NCBI GenBank assembly: GCA_016795465.1
Contig: JAEUHK010000030.1
Coordinates: 62,001 to 126,000, forward strand
Reading direction: 5' to 3'
Origin: Verrucomicrobiaceae bacterium
Lineage (GTDB): Bacteria > Verrucomicrobiota > Verrucomicrobiia > Verrucomicrobiales > Verrucomicrobiaceae
Length of the DNA: 64,000 nucleotides
This document shows, in pieces, positions 9,881 to 18,544 of this stretch. The position numbers were made by a program, and so were the translations under genes. The notes under the pieces are model-generated. The model worked only from the letters and a program-made list of their open reading frames with translations. It did not search any database and was not told where the DNA came from. Numbering within the stretch: the stretch's first letter is position 1; the number at the start of each line of letters is the position of its first letter.

Positions 9881-10768
9881 ATGAAAACACTCCTCGCTCT
9901 CCTTTGCCTCGCCTCGCCGGCCCTTGCGGGCATGAAAGTGGCCACGCTACATCCCATCGTGGGTGATCTGGCCCGTCAGGTCGGCGGAGCGAACGTGGAA
10001 GTCATCGAAATCCTCAAGCCGGGAGGCGACGTCCATCACTTCGAACCGGCCACGAAGGACATCGCGGCCATGCGCGGCTCGAAATTGATCCTCGCCTCCG
10101 GCAAAGGCCTCGAAACCTACCTCGACAAGCTGCGCGACAGCCTCGGCGCGGGCGTGAAACTGGTCGAAGTCGGCGAAAAAGTGCCGTCGATTCCCTACGT
10201 CTGCGATCACGACCATTCCGAGGAGCACGACCATCATCACGGTGAGTTTGATCCGCACTGGTGGCACAGCGCCGAAAACATGCAGCGTGCCGCCCGCATT
10301 GTGGCCGATGTCTTTGCCGAGGCCGATCCGGCCAACGAACCCGCCTACGCCGCGAATGCCAAAACGGCCTCGAAGCGCTTCGGCGAGCTCAAAACCTGGG
10401 CGAAGATCGAGATCGCCAAGATCGACCGGGCGGATCGCAAGCTCGTCACGGCGCACAATGCCTTTGGCTACTTCTGCAAGGAGTTCGGTTTCGAGCCAAT
10501 CTCGATCCTCGGCGTGTCCCGCAGCGATGATTCGAGCCTGAAGCACGTCACCGAGTCCATCGCCACGATCCGCGAGCATGGCATCAAGGCCGCGTTTCCC
10601 GAAGATCAGGCCAATCCGAAGGTGCTGGCCGAGATCGTGCGCAGCACCGGCGTGAAGATGGGTGATCCGCTCGTGGCCGACGGCACCGCAAAGCATGCGC
10701 ACACCTTCGAGACGATGATCGCTCACAACGTCCGCGCCATCGTGGCAGCACTCGGCACTAAGAAGTAA
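9881..10768 (+). CDS. znuA: Zn/Mn ABC transporter substrate-binding protein
   Basis: A 295-residue cluster 9 (ZnuA/TroA) binding protein. It has a signal peptide (residues 1-16), a GDVHHFEP motif at about 50-57 with ligand His, and an Asp/His-rich loop at 109-120. DPHWWH follows (ligand His126), then AHNAFGYF (third His) and a late FPEDQANP acidic ligand region. The His-rich loop is typical of zinc rather than manganese binders. I chose the ATG at 9881 over a GTG at 9866 because it directly opens the signal peptide. It is the first gene of a four-gene transport operon. No regulator sits beside it; an MntR homologue lies 7 kb away. Zinc is the favoured substrate on the evidence of the loop. 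Confidence 0.9.
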   Translation: MKTLLALLCLASPALAGMKVATLHPIVGDLARQVGGANVEVIEILKPGGDVHHFEPATKDIAAMRGSKLILASGKGLETYLDKLRDSLGAGVKLVEVGEKVPSIPYVCDHDHSEEHDHHHGEFDPHWWHSAENMQRAARIVADVFAEADPANEPAYAANAKTASKRFGELKTWAKIEIAKIDRADRKLVTAHNAFGYFCKEFGFEPISILGVSRSDDSSLKHVTESIATIREHGIKAAFPEDQANPKVLAEIVRSTGVKMGDPLVADGTAKHAHTFETMIAHNVRAIVAALGTKK

Positions 10769-10774
10769 GCCCCC

Positions 10775-11197
10775 ATGCGAGGTTCGCCGCCCATCCAGCT
10801 GTTTTTGCTCGTGATCGCCTTCGTCGTGCTGGCGATCCCGTTGGCGCATCTTACTGGAAATGCGCCTGTCGAGCCTCCAAAAGCCGCGAAAGCCACGGCA
10901 AAGCCCAAAGAAGCCAAGTCGCTCGTTCGCGTGCGTTTTGTCCACAAGCCCGAGAAGCTCAGCGTGAAGCTCGGCGAGCGTGAATTGCTCGAAAAAGGCG
11001 ACTGGATGGACAACGCGGTCGAGTTTGAGGCCACGCTGCCCTTTAGCCTCGATCTGCTCGTGGCCGCGGATTGGACTTATGGTGCTCCTGATCAGGCTTT
11101 GACCCTCGAAATCGAACCCGATGGCCAGGATACGAAGCGTGAAACCAACTGGTCCACCGCAGGCAGCCTCAACGAAGTGTATCATTTCCAATGGTGA
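10775..11197 (+). CDS. Unknown single-pass membrane protein in metal-importer operon
   Basis: The 140-residue product has one hydrophobic segment at about residues 8-27 (LFLLVIAFVVLAIPLAHL), an Ala/Lys/Pro-rich linker at about 30-50, and a soluble domain with alternating beta-like sequence to the end. I do not recognise a family. It starts 6 bp after the binding-protein gene, and its stop overlaps the ATPase start (ATGGTGA), so it is co-translated with a metal importer. That makes an accessory role in the periplasm or at the membrane plausible but unproven. It has no Cys and few His residues, so it is unlikely to be a metal chaperone itself. Confidence 0.75.
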   Translation: MRGSPPIQLFLLVIAFVVLAIPLAHLTGNAPVEPPKAAKATAKPKEAKSLVRVRFVHKPEKLSVKLGERELLEKGDWMDNAVEFEATLPFSLDLLVAADWTYGAPDQALTLEIEPDGQDTKRETNWSTAGSLNEVYHFQW

Positions 11198-11994
11198 CCA
11201 CCCACGACCATGATCACAGCTCGTGCGGTCATACGCACGCGGACGGCCACGTCTGCTGGGGCGGCGGTGGCGATGCTTCCACGCATCATCACAAGCTGGA
11301 GGTCTCGAATCTCCGTGTCACCTACCGCGAGGTGCTCGCTCTCGATGGCATTGGTTTCGCCACCGAATGCGGCCGCAGCATTGCCCTCATCGGGCCGAAC
11401 GGAGCTGGCAAAAGCACGCTGCTCAAATCCCTCGCTGGTCTCATTCGCGCTGACAGCGGCAGCATCCTCTGGCGCGGCAAGCCGCTCACCCGCAGCAGCC
11501 ATGAAATCGCCTACCTACCGCAACGTGGCGACATCGATTGGAACTTCCCCATCACCGTGCGCGGCCTTGTCGAGATGGGCCGCTATCCGAACCTCGGCTG
11601 GTGGCGCTCGTTTTCCCGTCACGACAACGACATCGTCCAGCGTGCGCTGACCGCGATGAACCTGCTCGACCTCCAAGACCGTCAAATCAGCGCTCTGAGC
11701 GGTGGCCAGCAGCAGCGCACCTTCATCGCCCGTGCCCTGGCGCAGGAAGCGCATGTCCTCCTGCTCGACGAACCCTTCACCGGCCTCGACAAACCCGCCC
11801 AGGAGAACCTTTCCAAGCTCTTCCGCGAACTCACCCACGAAGGCCGCCTCCTCATCGCCAGCCACCACGACCTCCAAACGGCTCCCGAGATCTTCGACGA
11901 GCTTCTTTTGATCAAGCGAAGCCAGATTGCGTTTGGGACGATGGCGACGGCTTTCACGAAAGAGAACATCGCATCTGCCTACGGCGAGAAATGA
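11191..11994 (+). CDS. znuC: Zn/Mn ABC transporter ATPase with His-rich leader
   Basis: A 267-residue ABC ATPase of the metal-importer class. It has Walker A GPNGAGKST at about 68-76, a Q-loop LPQRGDIDW, signature LSGGQQQR at about 167-174 and Walker B LLLDEPFTGLD. An unusual leader of about 35 residues (MVTTHDHDHSSCGHTHADG onward) holds nine His and two Cys before the canonical start near LEVSNLRVTY. Such a leader is not part of the normal ATPase fold and could sense or buffer cytosolic metal; this is inference. The start overlaps the preceding gene, and the stop codon lies inside the left arm of an imperfect inverted repeat. Confidence 0.92.
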   Translation: MVTTHDHDHSSCGHTHADGHVCWGGGGDASTHHHKLEVSNLRVTYREVLALDGIGFATECGRSIALIGPNGAGKSTLLKSLAGLIRADSGSILWRGKPLTRSSHEIAYLPQRGDIDWNFPITVRGLVEMGRYPNLGWWRSFSRHDNDIVQRALTAMNLLDLQDRQISALSGGQQQRTFIARALAQEAHVLLLDEPFTGLDKPAQENLSKLFRELTHEGRLLIASHHDLQTAPEIFDELLLIKRSQIAFGTMATAFTKENIASAYGEK

Positions 11995-12114
11995 CGAATG
12001 AGGAATTCCGAATGACGAACGAAGGCCCAATTCCCAATGACGAGCACCCGCGAAAGCCTTTCAGGCATTCGAGCTTCGTCATTCATTCGTCATTCTAAAT
12101 TCGTCATTCGTCAT
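11991..12114. repeat. Imperfect inverted repeat built on TGACGAAT words
   Basis: The left arm (11991-12024) and right arm (12074-12114) are imperfect reverse complements made of repeated ATGACGAATGA/TCATTCGTCAT words, with a 7-bp length difference. The left arm contains the TGA stop of the upstream ATPase gene. A related half-copy lies at about 30616-30646 before the RND gene. Confidence 0.75.
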
Positions 12115-12130
12115 CCCCCCCTCCACCCCC

Positions 12131-12982
12131 ATGCTCCTCTCCACCACACTCACTGACTGCCTGGCCGAGCCCATCGCTCAGCGGGCGTTGCTGGCGTGTT
12201 TGATGATCGGGTTCGCGAATGGCTTTGTGAGCGCCTTCGTGGTGTTACAAAAGTCGGCGCTGAAGATCGGAACGCTCTCGCATGCGCTGCTGCCTGGCAT
12301 CGCGTTGGCAGTGCTGGTGGCCGGTCTGACGCAGTGGAGTGCGCTGGCGGGCGCGGTGTTCGCCGCGTTGATGGTGGGCTTGGGATCACTCTTTCTCTCA
12401 CGCACCTCGCGACTCGATCAGGACACGGCCATGGGCATTCTCTACACCACGGCCTTCGCGGGCGGCCTGCTCATCCTCACGAAGCTCGACATCCGTCAGC
12501 AGCTCGATGAATGGCTCTTCGGCAGCATCGTCGGCATGGCAGACAGTGATTTGTGGATCGCCTTCGGCATCAGCGCTGTCGCGGTGCTCGCCTTGATCGC
12601 GCTGCAAAGGCCGCTCTTGATCTATCTTTTCGAGCCCAACATCGCCGCGAGCCTCGGCGTGCCCGTGCGACTGCTTAGCTATGCGTTGTTTGGCATCACC
12701 ATCCTCGTGCTCATCTCCTCGTTGCAAGCCGTCGGCTGCATCCTGAGTGTCGGTTTGATGGTCGCACCAGCGGCGACGGTCTATCTGCTCACGAACAATG
12801 CCCGCACGCTCTTCTGGGGCGGCGGCATCATCGGCGGCCTCGGCTCCGTGGCGGCCTTTTTCCTGTCGTATCCGCTCGGCTGGAGCGTCAGCGCCACCAT
12901 CATCGTCGTGCTCGGTGGCCTCTTCGTGCTCGCCTACATCTTCAGCCCGCGATACGGCCTGTTCAGTGCTCGCAAGCGTTGA
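12131..12982 (+). CDS. znuB: Zn/Mn ABC transporter permease
   Basis: A 283-residue polytopic protein with about eight hydrophobic segments, matching the ABC-3 family of metal permeases. The family-typical LACLMIGFANGFVSAFVVLQ segment near residues 20-40 and a following SHALLPGIAL region are present, as is the conserved SVGLMVAPAATVYLL stretch near 210-225. It completes the importer with the binding protein and ATPase upstream. A 136-bp spacer carrying an inverted repeat separates it from the ATPase gene. It ends 3 bp from the convergent recO stop. Confidence 0.92.
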   Translation: MLLSTTLTDCLAEPIAQRALLACLMIGFANGFVSAFVVLQKSALKIGTLSHALLPGIALAVLVAGLTQWSALAGAVFAALMVGLGSLFLSRTSRLDQDTAMGILYTTAFAGGLLILTKLDIRQQLDEWLFGSIVGMADSDLWIAFGISAVAVLALIALQRPLLIYLFEPNIAASLGVPVRLLSYALFGITILVLISSLQAVGCILSVGLMVAPAATVYLLTNNARTLFWGGGIIGGLGSVAAFFLSYPLGWSVSATIIVVLGGLFVLAYIFSPRYGLFSARKR

Positions 12983-12985
12983 GAC

Positions 12986-13534
12986 TCACCGGCGACTTTG
13001 CATCCATTCAAAGAGCTGCCGACGCTGCACCGGCAGTCGTTTGTGAAACACATCCGCGATAGCATCGGCGGCAAGCGATTCGCCGCCCTCGGGAATGATG
13101 CCGAGGGCTTCAGCGAGGCGTTGCTCAAAGCGAAGCACCAGCGCCGGGCTGGGATCTTTGTCGCAAAGGTAATCGAGTGCCTTCACGAGCAGCGGATGCA
13201 CCTCCGGCAGCGGCGCATGACGCTCGGCCACGAGCGTGATCAGCTTCACCAGATACGTCGCGGCGAGCACGCGGCCATAGCTGGTGCGCAGGCCGAGGCG
13301 TGGATTCGTCCAGCGGGCCTCGGAAAGGATGCCGAGGTCCGTGGACTTGCCAGGCACGAAGCGCAGCTCGCAGCTCACGAAGAGGTCCAAAAGCCCCGCG
13401 AAGGGTGATTTCGGCCTCAAGGCACCTTTCGCGATCGTTTTGAAGATGCCCAGCTCCGCACAGCACCACTCGACGATCAAACTCGTCTCCGTGTGCCGCT
13501 GCCGGCCGATGAGGATGGCGTCTGTTTTTTGCAT
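12986..13534 (-). CDS. recO: DNA repair protein RecO, short form
   Basis: The 182-residue protein opens with an OB-fold like that of RecO (TDAILIGRQRHTETSLIVEW, then GIFKTIAKGALRPKSPFAG) followed by the helical domain. RecO binds single-stranded DNA and SSB, anneals strands and loads RecA together with RecR. At 182 residues it is shorter than the usual 220-250, and the Cys-rich zinc-finger region seen in many homologues is absent. It lies 45 bp downstream of the pilin-like gene on the same strand and probably shares its transcript. It converges on the permease gene with a 3-bp gap. Confidence 0.88.
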   Translation of the reverse strand: MQKTDAILIGRQRHTETSLIVEWCCAELGIFKTIAKGALRPKSPFAGLLDLFVSCELRFVPGKSTDLGILSEARWTNPRLGLRTSYGRVLAATYLVKLITLVAERHAPLPEVHPLLVKALDYLCDKDPSPALVLRFEQRLAEALGIIPEGGESLAADAIADVFHKRLPVQRRQLFEWMQSRR

Positions 13535-13579
13535 GAGGCGGCCAAGGCTTCTGTAGCCTTCGCCGCGTCGCGGGCAAGC

Positions 13580-14227
13580 TCAAGGCGTGCGCCACGACAC
13601 GATGTCGTCAGCCGTGTGCGGACGTCCGTCCTTGCCACAGCTGTAAATCGCCATGTCGAGGATGAGGAAGGGACTCGCAGGCTTGCCACCGGGGTGAGCG
13701 ATGGCCGGGTCCGTGCTCAGTGCATCGGGATTCGGCACCTGACGATCGCCATTCACATCAAGAATGACACGGAGAGGCTGCCCCCACATGTCGTGAAGCT
13801 TCAGCGGCCTCGATCCATTCAACAAACCATGGCGATCACTCTTCGCGGTCGGGAAATTGACGAACTTCGTGCCTCGCGGGTTGAGGTTGACCGCGCCCGT
13901 TTCGGCCGGCAGACCTGCCATCGAGTCCACGAGAGCATTGCTGCCATCGGTGAACCATTCTTGATCGTCGTGAGCATCGACCAGCGGCAAGCGCCCGTAG
14001 TCGGTCAAGAAGCTGCCGATGCCATTTTGCAGTTCGACGATGAGCGCTCGCGTTTTGAGGCGGTTGCCATCATCGAGGATTTTGATGACCTGGGATGCGA
14101 TGAGCGAAGAGAGCACACCGATGATGGCGATGACCAATAGCATCTCCACCAGTGTATAGCCCCTGCCCCACCGCCGTGTTTTGGCGGACATGATCCGCCC
14201 ATAAGGGAATGCGAATCGCGTTTTCAT
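13580..14227 (-). CDS. Type IV pilin-like / GspG-like pseudopilin
   Basis: The 215-residue protein carries a class III signal: a short basic leader, then Gly-Tyr-Thr-Leu-Val-Glu with the cleavage site before Tyr and the conserved Glu at mature position 5. A hydrophobic helix MLLVIAIIGVLSSLIASQVI follows. The globular part has IGSFLTDYGRLPL and DMWGQPLRVILD segments, resembling the major pseudopilin GspG of type II secretion. I used the ATG at 14227; an upstream in-frame ATG (14263) and an internal one (14191) are alternatives. No secretion ATPase or secretin is near, so it is an isolated pilin-family gene of the kind common in PVC bacteria, where many are exported proteins of unknown use. Confidence 0.85.
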   Translation of the reverse strand: MKTRFAFPYGRIMSAKTRRWGRGYTLVEMLLVIAIIGVLSSLIASQVIKILDDGNRLKTRALIVELQNGIGSFLTDYGRLPLVDAHDDQEWFTDGSNALVDSMAGLPAETGAVNLNPRGTKFVNFPTAKSDRHGLLNGSRPLKLHDMWGQPLRVILDVNGDRQVPNPDALSTDPAIAHPGGKPASPFLILDMAIYSCGKDGRPHTADDIVSWRTP

Positions 14228-14272
14228 GGGGCGGTTATACCAAACCGGCCCTTTCGCGGTCAACGGTCTTTT

Positions 14273-15169
14273 TTACCGCATCACATCCGCGGAGCGGCTG
14301 ATACCCCAGCAGAGCATCCCGGCAAAGGCGAGCAACTGAGCCCCGCTGATAGCCAGCAGGCGGTTGTGACCACGGCCCGGCTCCTCGACCAGAATGCGCC
14401 AGCTGATGAACAAGCCCACCGGAAGCGTGATGAGCGGCATGGTGAAGGCCTGCTCAAGCCCTTCGCTGAACCAGTAGTAGCCGCTCGCATGCGCCGCGGC
14501 GATCAGCAGCACGATTTCCGCCTTCGCAAAGCCAGTGCCAAAGCGCACCGCGAGCGTGCGCTTGCCGGTTTGCGCATCCTCCTTTGCATCGCGCAGGTTG
14601 TTGATCGCGATGAGCACCGTGCTGAGGCAGCCGATTTGAAAACCGGCCACGAAGCTGTTCACCAACCACTCGCCCGTGAGCACAAACACCGTGCCGGTGA
14701 CGGCCACGAAGCCGAAGAACAAGATCACAAAGAGCTCGCCGAGGCCGCGATAGGCCAGCGGCATCGGCCCGCCGGTGTAGCCAAAGCAAAAATAGAGCGA
14801 CGGGATGCCGATGAAGAGGATCGGCAGGCCACGCAGCTCAAACAACGGCAGCGCCAGCAGCGTGGCGATGCCGAGCATGACCCACGCGGCGAGCTTCACC
14901 GTGCCCGCCGAGGCCTGACCAGCGGCCGTGATGCGTCGCGGGCCGATGCGGGCCTTCGTGTCCGCGCCTTTGAGCGAATCGAGAGCGTCGTTGAAGAAGT
15001 TCGTGGCCACCTGCAGTGCGATGCAACTGCCCAGCGTGCACAGCGCCAGCTTCGTATCCACTTTGCCCGCCACCTTCGCGGCGAGTGCCCAGCCGACCGC
15101 GACAGGCGCGATGGCGGCACCGAGGGTTTTCGGGCGGGCGGCGGCGATCCAGTCAAAAAGCGAGGCCAT
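14273..15169 (-). CDS. menA: 1,4-dihydroxy-2-naphthoate polyprenyltransferase
   Basis: The 298-residue UbiA-superfamily membrane enzyme transfers a polyprenyl chain to DHNA in menaquinone synthesis. It has two Asp-rich motifs: NFFNDALDSLKGADT (first) and NNLRDAKEDAQTGKRTLAV (second). The latter is the MenA-type version that ends in GKRTLAVRFG. About eight hydrophobic segments surround them. The start at 15169 (MASLFDWIAA) is chosen because the frame extends far upstream only as an antisense shadow of the YdjY gene. Other menaquinone genes are not adjacent. A cbb3 oxidase in the same window is compatible with a menaquinone-based respiratory chain. Confidence 0.88.
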   Translation of the reverse strand: MASLFDWIAAARPKTLGAAIAPVAVGWALAAKVAGKVDTKLALCTLGSCIALQVATNFFNDALDSLKGADTKARIGPRRITAAGQASAGTVKLAAWVMLGIATLLALPLFELRGLPILFIGIPSLYFCFGYTGGPMPLAYRGLGELFVILFFGFVAVTGTVFVLTGEWLVNSFVAGFQIGCLSTVLIAINNLRDAKEDAQTGKRTLAVRFGTGFAKAEIVLLIAAAHASGYYWFSEGLEQAFTMPLITLPVGLFISWRILVEEPGRGHNRLLAISGAQLLAFAGMLCWGISRSADVMR

Positions 15170-15301
15170 GCGAGGAGTGTGGGCGGCTGTTTTACCGGGG
15201 ATGCCATGCCTGCGCAACTCTGCGGACAAAATTTGCTCTAACGCCCAAATGACACGCTCCGGCGTTTGCCCTTCCATCATCGGCTCGTAGCATGGACGAC
15301 C

Positions 15302-16018
15302 ATGAATCTGCTCCGACTTACCGCCTGCCTGCTTCTGACCACCGGCCTCGCCACGGCCCAAGATGCCGCCGCGCAGCTCGCCGATGCGAAGAAGCTGCTC
15401 AAAGAGGTCTCGCCCGGCCAGTTTGATCTCAATGGGATCCAGATCAACGCGGCCACGCGTGAGCTGCGCATCCCATGCAGCGTGCTGCATCAAAAACTGC
15501 CCATCGAATACGTTCTCTGCCACGAAGCCGGCGAAAAAGTCCACGAAACCATCCTGCAAACCGCCGTTCGCCCCATCGAGGTCCAGCTCGCCCTGCTTTT
15601 GGCAAATTACCAGCCGGGCACGAAGGGCATCCTCGACAAGCTCGATGCCAAGGAAGAGCGCCCGTATGCCTCGGATACCGAGCCCGCGACTCCCGGTGCC
15701 AACCGCCTCGCCATCCACTGCGAGTGGAAAGAGGGCGAAAAGGTCAAAAAGGTCCCGCTTTCCGACTTCATCCAAGACAGCGACACCCGCAAAACACCGC
15801 CCGACCTCGACACCTGGATCTTCAACGGCTCCATCATCGACAAAGACGGCTTCAATGCCGAGATGACCGGCTCCATCATCTCCACCTACGTGGACCGCCA
15901 GGCCGTCATCAACTCTGCCGCCAAAGGCAACCACCGCGATGATTTGTGGATCAGCATGCCGTCGAACATTCCCGCCGAAGAAACCAAGGTCACGCTGATC
16001 ATCACGCCCGCGAAGTAG
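15302..16018 (+). CDS. YdjY-domain exported protein
   Basis: The 238-residue protein has a signal peptide (about 1-19, ending TGLATAQ) and a single YdjY-like domain. Recognisable parts are NGIQINAATRELRIPCSVL, EYVLCHEAGEKVHE and, near the C-terminus, ISMPSNIPAEETKVTLII. YdjY-domain proteins are abundant in Planctomycetes and Verrucomicrobia and have no established activity. It is transcribed divergently from menA across 132 bp. Its TAG stop forms the first bases of an inverted-repeat element. Confidence 0.8.
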   Translation: MNLLRLTACLLLTTGLATAQDAAAQLADAKKLLKEVSPGQFDLNGIQINAATRELRIPCSVLHQKLPIEYVLCHEAGEKVHETILQTAVRPIEVQLALLLANYQPGTKGILDKLDAKEERPYASDTEPATPGANRLAIHCEWKEGEKVKKVPLSDFIQDSDTRKTPPDLDTWIFNGSIIDKDGFNAEMTGSIISTYVDRQAVINSAAKGNHRDDLWISMPSNIPAEETKVTLIITPAK

Positions 16019-16181
16019 GTCGGGAAGGTTTGGCGACAAAGACCACCGCCAACCTCTCGATTGCCTTCGCCAAACTTCCCGACTGCTCCCAGCGCACACG
16101 CCAGCCCCCACACGTCGGGAAGTTCGGCGAAGTTCATCTCACCCGTAATCAACGTCCTATCCGCCGAACCTTCCCGACCTA
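16016..16181. repeat. Two tandem hairpins of one inverted-repeat family
   Basis: The outer arms TAGGTCGGGAAGGTT (16016-16030) and AACCTTCCCGACCTA (16167-16181) are perfect reverse complements. Inside, 16019-16036 pairs with 16067-16083 and 16114-16130 pairs with 16161-16178, giving two adjacent stem-loops of the same GTCGGGAAG-GTT-YGGCG family. The stop codon of the YdjY gene is the first three bases. The remaining bases to 16296 show no gene. Confidence 0.8.
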
Positions 16182-16296
16182 CTCCAGCCGGTCAAAAAGC
16201 GGCCACAAAGCTCCACCAATGGTCAAGAATGGTTCTTCATCCGATGCGTGACATCTTGATGATTGACGCCGCCGCCTTCCAACCTCCCATCCAGCC

Positions 16297-17454
16297 ATGA
16301 AGCTCTCCACCCTCTTCCTCGCCGCCACCGCCGTCTGCGCTTTCGGGCAGGCCTCCACGCAGGCTCCGCGTCATGAATCGCTGAAACAGGAGCTTCGCCT
16401 CAGCGTCGAGCGAGGGCTGAATTTCCTCCGTGGCACACAGAACAAGCAAACCGGCCAGTGGGGTGAGGCCGAGCCCGTGGCGATGACTGGATTGGCCATC
16501 GCCAGTTTCATGCTCGATCCGAATCGCAAGCCCGGCGATGCCGTCCCGGCCGAGGTCGAGGCCGGCACGCGTTACCTGCTCAGCAATGCCAAGCCCGATG
16601 GCTCCATCACGATCAAGGCCCGCGCCACCTACAATACCGCCATCGCCCTCACCGCGCTCATGCTCAATCCGAAGCCGGAGAACGAGGAAGTGATGCTCAA
16701 AGCCCGCCGCTACCTCGTCACCCGCCAGCTCGATCTCGACGAGAAGGGCAAGAACGACGCCGCCACCGATGGCGGCATTGGTTATGGCGAGGAAAAGGCT
16801 ACCCACGCCGACCTTTCGAACACCACCTTTGCCCTCGAAGCACTCTACTACGCCCAGTCGCTGCTTGCGGACAAAGGTGACGCCGCGAAGAACGAGCCTC
16901 AGCTCAACTACGCTGCCGCCATCGACTTCATCCAGCGCTGCCAAAACCGCCCCGAGAGCAACAAATCGAGCTGGGTGAGCAAGGACCCCGCTGATGCCGG
17001 TGGCTTCATCTACAACCCCACCGAAACCCGCGGTGCCAAAGTGGAGCTGCCCGATGGCCGCATCGCCCTACGCAGCTACGGCAGCATCAGCTACGCCGGT
17101 TTGTTGAGCTTCATCTACGCCGGTCTCGACAAAAAGGATGAGCGTGTGAAGGCCGTGCTCGAATGGCTGCGCAACAACTACACCGTCGAGGAGAATCCCG
17201 GCCTCGGCGCCCAAGGCCTCTTCTACTACTACCACACGATGAGCAAGGCTCTCGCCATCGCCGATGTCGATTTCATCAAGACGAAGGACGGCAAGACCAT
17301 CGACTGGCGTGCGGACGTGACCAGCAAGCTGCTCAACCTCCAAAAAGGCGACGGTTCATGGATCAACGACCAAGGCCGCTGGATGGAAAGCGATCCCGTG
17401 CTGACCACGAGCTACATCCTCATGGCTCTTGGCCGCATTCATCAGACGCTCTGA
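16297..17454 (+). CDS. Prenyltransferase/squalene-oxidase-repeat protein
   Basis: The 385-residue exported protein has a signal peptide (about 1-20) and alpha-toroid repeats of the squalene-cyclase/prenyltransferase type. Examples are GLNFLRGTQNKQTGQWGEAE, TGLAIASFML, AGGFIYNPTETRGA, RSYGSISYAGLLSFIYAGL and the final LLNLQKGDGSWINDQGRWME. True cyclases carry a DxDD or equivalent catalytic motif, which I do not see, so enzymatic terpene chemistry is unlikely. Such proteins are widespread in Planctomycetes and Verrucomicrobia as extracellular or periplasmic proteins of unknown role. A 7-bp stem-loop without a T-tract lies at 17486-17507 after the stop. Confidence 0.8.
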   Translation: MKLSTLFLAATAVCAFGQASTQAPRHESLKQELRLSVERGLNFLRGTQNKQTGQWGEAEPVAMTGLAIASFMLDPNRKPGDAVPAEVEAGTRYLLSNAKPDGSITIKARATYNTAIALTALMLNPKPENEEVMLKARRYLVTRQLDLDEKGKNDAATDGGIGYGEEKATHADLSNTTFALEALYYAQSLLADKGDAAKNEPQLNYAAAIDFIQRCQNRPESNKSSWVSKDPADAGGFIYNPTETRGAKVELPDGRIALRSYGSISYAGLLSFIYAGLDKKDERVKAVLEWLRNNYTVEENPGLGAQGLFYYYHTMSKALAIADVDFIKTKDGKTIDWRADVTSKLLNLQKGDGSWINDQGRWMESDPVLTTSYILMALGRIHQTL

Positions 17455-17532
17455 GCCCTCGGAGAAGCTGTGAAATGCGGTTGCGCACACCGGCACCTCG
17501 CGGTGTGTTCGGGCTCAATTCCCTTTCCCTTC

Positions 17533-18003
17533 ATGGCACACCGTTTTACCTGCACCGAGCGCGTTCAGTTCTCCGACACCGACATGGCGGGCATCGTGCA
17601 CTTCTCGAACTTCTTCCGCTACATGGAGCGTGTGGAGCATGCCTTCTTCCGAAGCCTAGGCTTCTCGATCGTCGATCCGCCCACGCAGGCAGAAGAACGC
17701 GTTGGCTGGCCGCGAGTGCATGCCTCGTGTGATTACTTCTCCCCGCTGCGCTTCGAGGAGGAGTTTGAATGCGAGCTCCTCGTCGAAGAAGTGCGCAGCA
17801 AGGTCATCCGCCATCTCATTCGCTTCTGGAAGGCAGATGGTGAACTGGCCGCCGAAGGCCGCATCACCGCCGCGTGCGTGCGCCGTGATCCCGCGACGGG
17901 CAAAATGAAGGCCATCGAGATCCCGCAGCGCTTCCGCGATAAGATCGAGGCCGCTCCTGCCGAGCTGCTGCGCAGGCCCGAGAAAGCCTCACGCGCCGTT
18001 TGA
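17533..18003 (+). CDS. Hotdog thioesterase, 4-hydroxybenzoyl-CoA/YbgC type
   Basis: A 156-residue single hotdog domain. The N-terminal motif SDTDMAGIVHFSNFFRYMER at about 12-31 carries the Asp and the long helix of the 4HBT-I/YbgC family. It hydrolyses acyl-CoA thioesters. Given menA 2.4 kb away, DHNA-CoA hydrolysis in menaquinone synthesis is a possible role, but fatty or aromatic acyl-CoA are equally possible. The ATG at 17533 is preferred to an earlier frame start because it begins the domain directly. The last 15 bp overlap the convergent mntR gene. Confidence 0.85.
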   Translation: MAHRFTCTERVQFSDTDMAGIVHFSNFFRYMERVEHAFFRSLGFSIVDPPTQAEERVGWPRVHASCDYFSPLRFEEEFECELLVEEVRSKVIRHLIRFWKADGELAAEGRITAACVRRDPATGKMKAIEIPQRFRDKIEAAPAELLRRPEKASRAV

Positions 18004-18447
18004 GGCACCCAGCCGGCCTTTGAGCTTCGCCAGCAGCTTCGGATTGCCTTCCAACTCCTCCATCAGGAGCGTCAGCACCTCCAGCGTCTGGCGGCTGATG
18101 TGATGCTCCATGCCTTCCACGTCTTGGTGGACTGTCTCCGCATCGAGGCCAAAGCCTGCGAGCAGCCGCGTGAGCACTTCGTGACGTCGCGCGATCTCCT
18201 CGCCCACCTTGCGGCCCGTTTCCGTGAGCACCACACCGCGGTAACGCTCGTAGACAACGAGCCCGTCCGCGTCCATGCGCTGGATCATGTTCGTCACGCT
18301 GGCTTGCGAGATCTTCAAATTGCCCGCGATGTCCACCACGCGAGCGTAACCCTTCTGCGCGATGAGGTTGTGAATCTGCTCCAGGTAGTCCTCCACCGCG
18401 GGTGATCCGAGGTGGGTGGTCAGTTCCTGGCGTTTGGGCGGCGGCAT
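17989..18447 (-). CDS. mntR: Manganese-responsive repressor, MntR/DtxR family
   Basis: The 152-residue protein aligns along its length with Bacillus MntR. A winged helix occupies about 16-75 (GYARVVDIAGNLKISQASVT), followed by a metal-binding dimerisation domain. All six MntR ligands are present at a constant offset of 12: Asp20, Glu23, His89, Glu111, Glu114 and His115, the last three in DVEGMEHH. There is no C-terminal SH3-like domain, as in MntR and unlike DtxR. It should repress manganese (or other metal) uptake genes. Its targets are not shown by the sequence; the importer at 9.9-13 kb is a candidate. It diverges from the MbnP-MbnH-like gene across 97 bp. Confidence 0.92.
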   Translation of the reverse strand: MPPPKRQELTTHLGSPAVEDYLEQIHNLIAQKGYARVVDIAGNLKISQASVTNMIQRMDADGLVVYERYRGVVLTETGRKVGEEIARRHEVLTRLLAGFGLDAETVHQDVEGMEHHISRQTLEVLTLLMEELEGNPKLLAKLKGRLGASNGA

Positions 18448-18544
18448 GCGGCCCGTGAAATGCCCTGCAAACGCTCAAAAGCAACCTTCTTCCCGGCCCC
18501 TCCGGGCCATTTGCCATTTTCAGTTTTCCATTCTCAGTTCGTCC

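Noticed and set aside
15170..16111. N-terminal extension of menA by 314 codons
   Set aside because: The extension lies antisense to the YdjY gene and crosses its repeat. MenA homologues begin at MASLFDWIAA (15169).
16016..16181. Possible CRISPR-like repeat array
   Set aside because: There are only two hairpins of inverted, not direct, repeats, without uniform spacers or cas genes.
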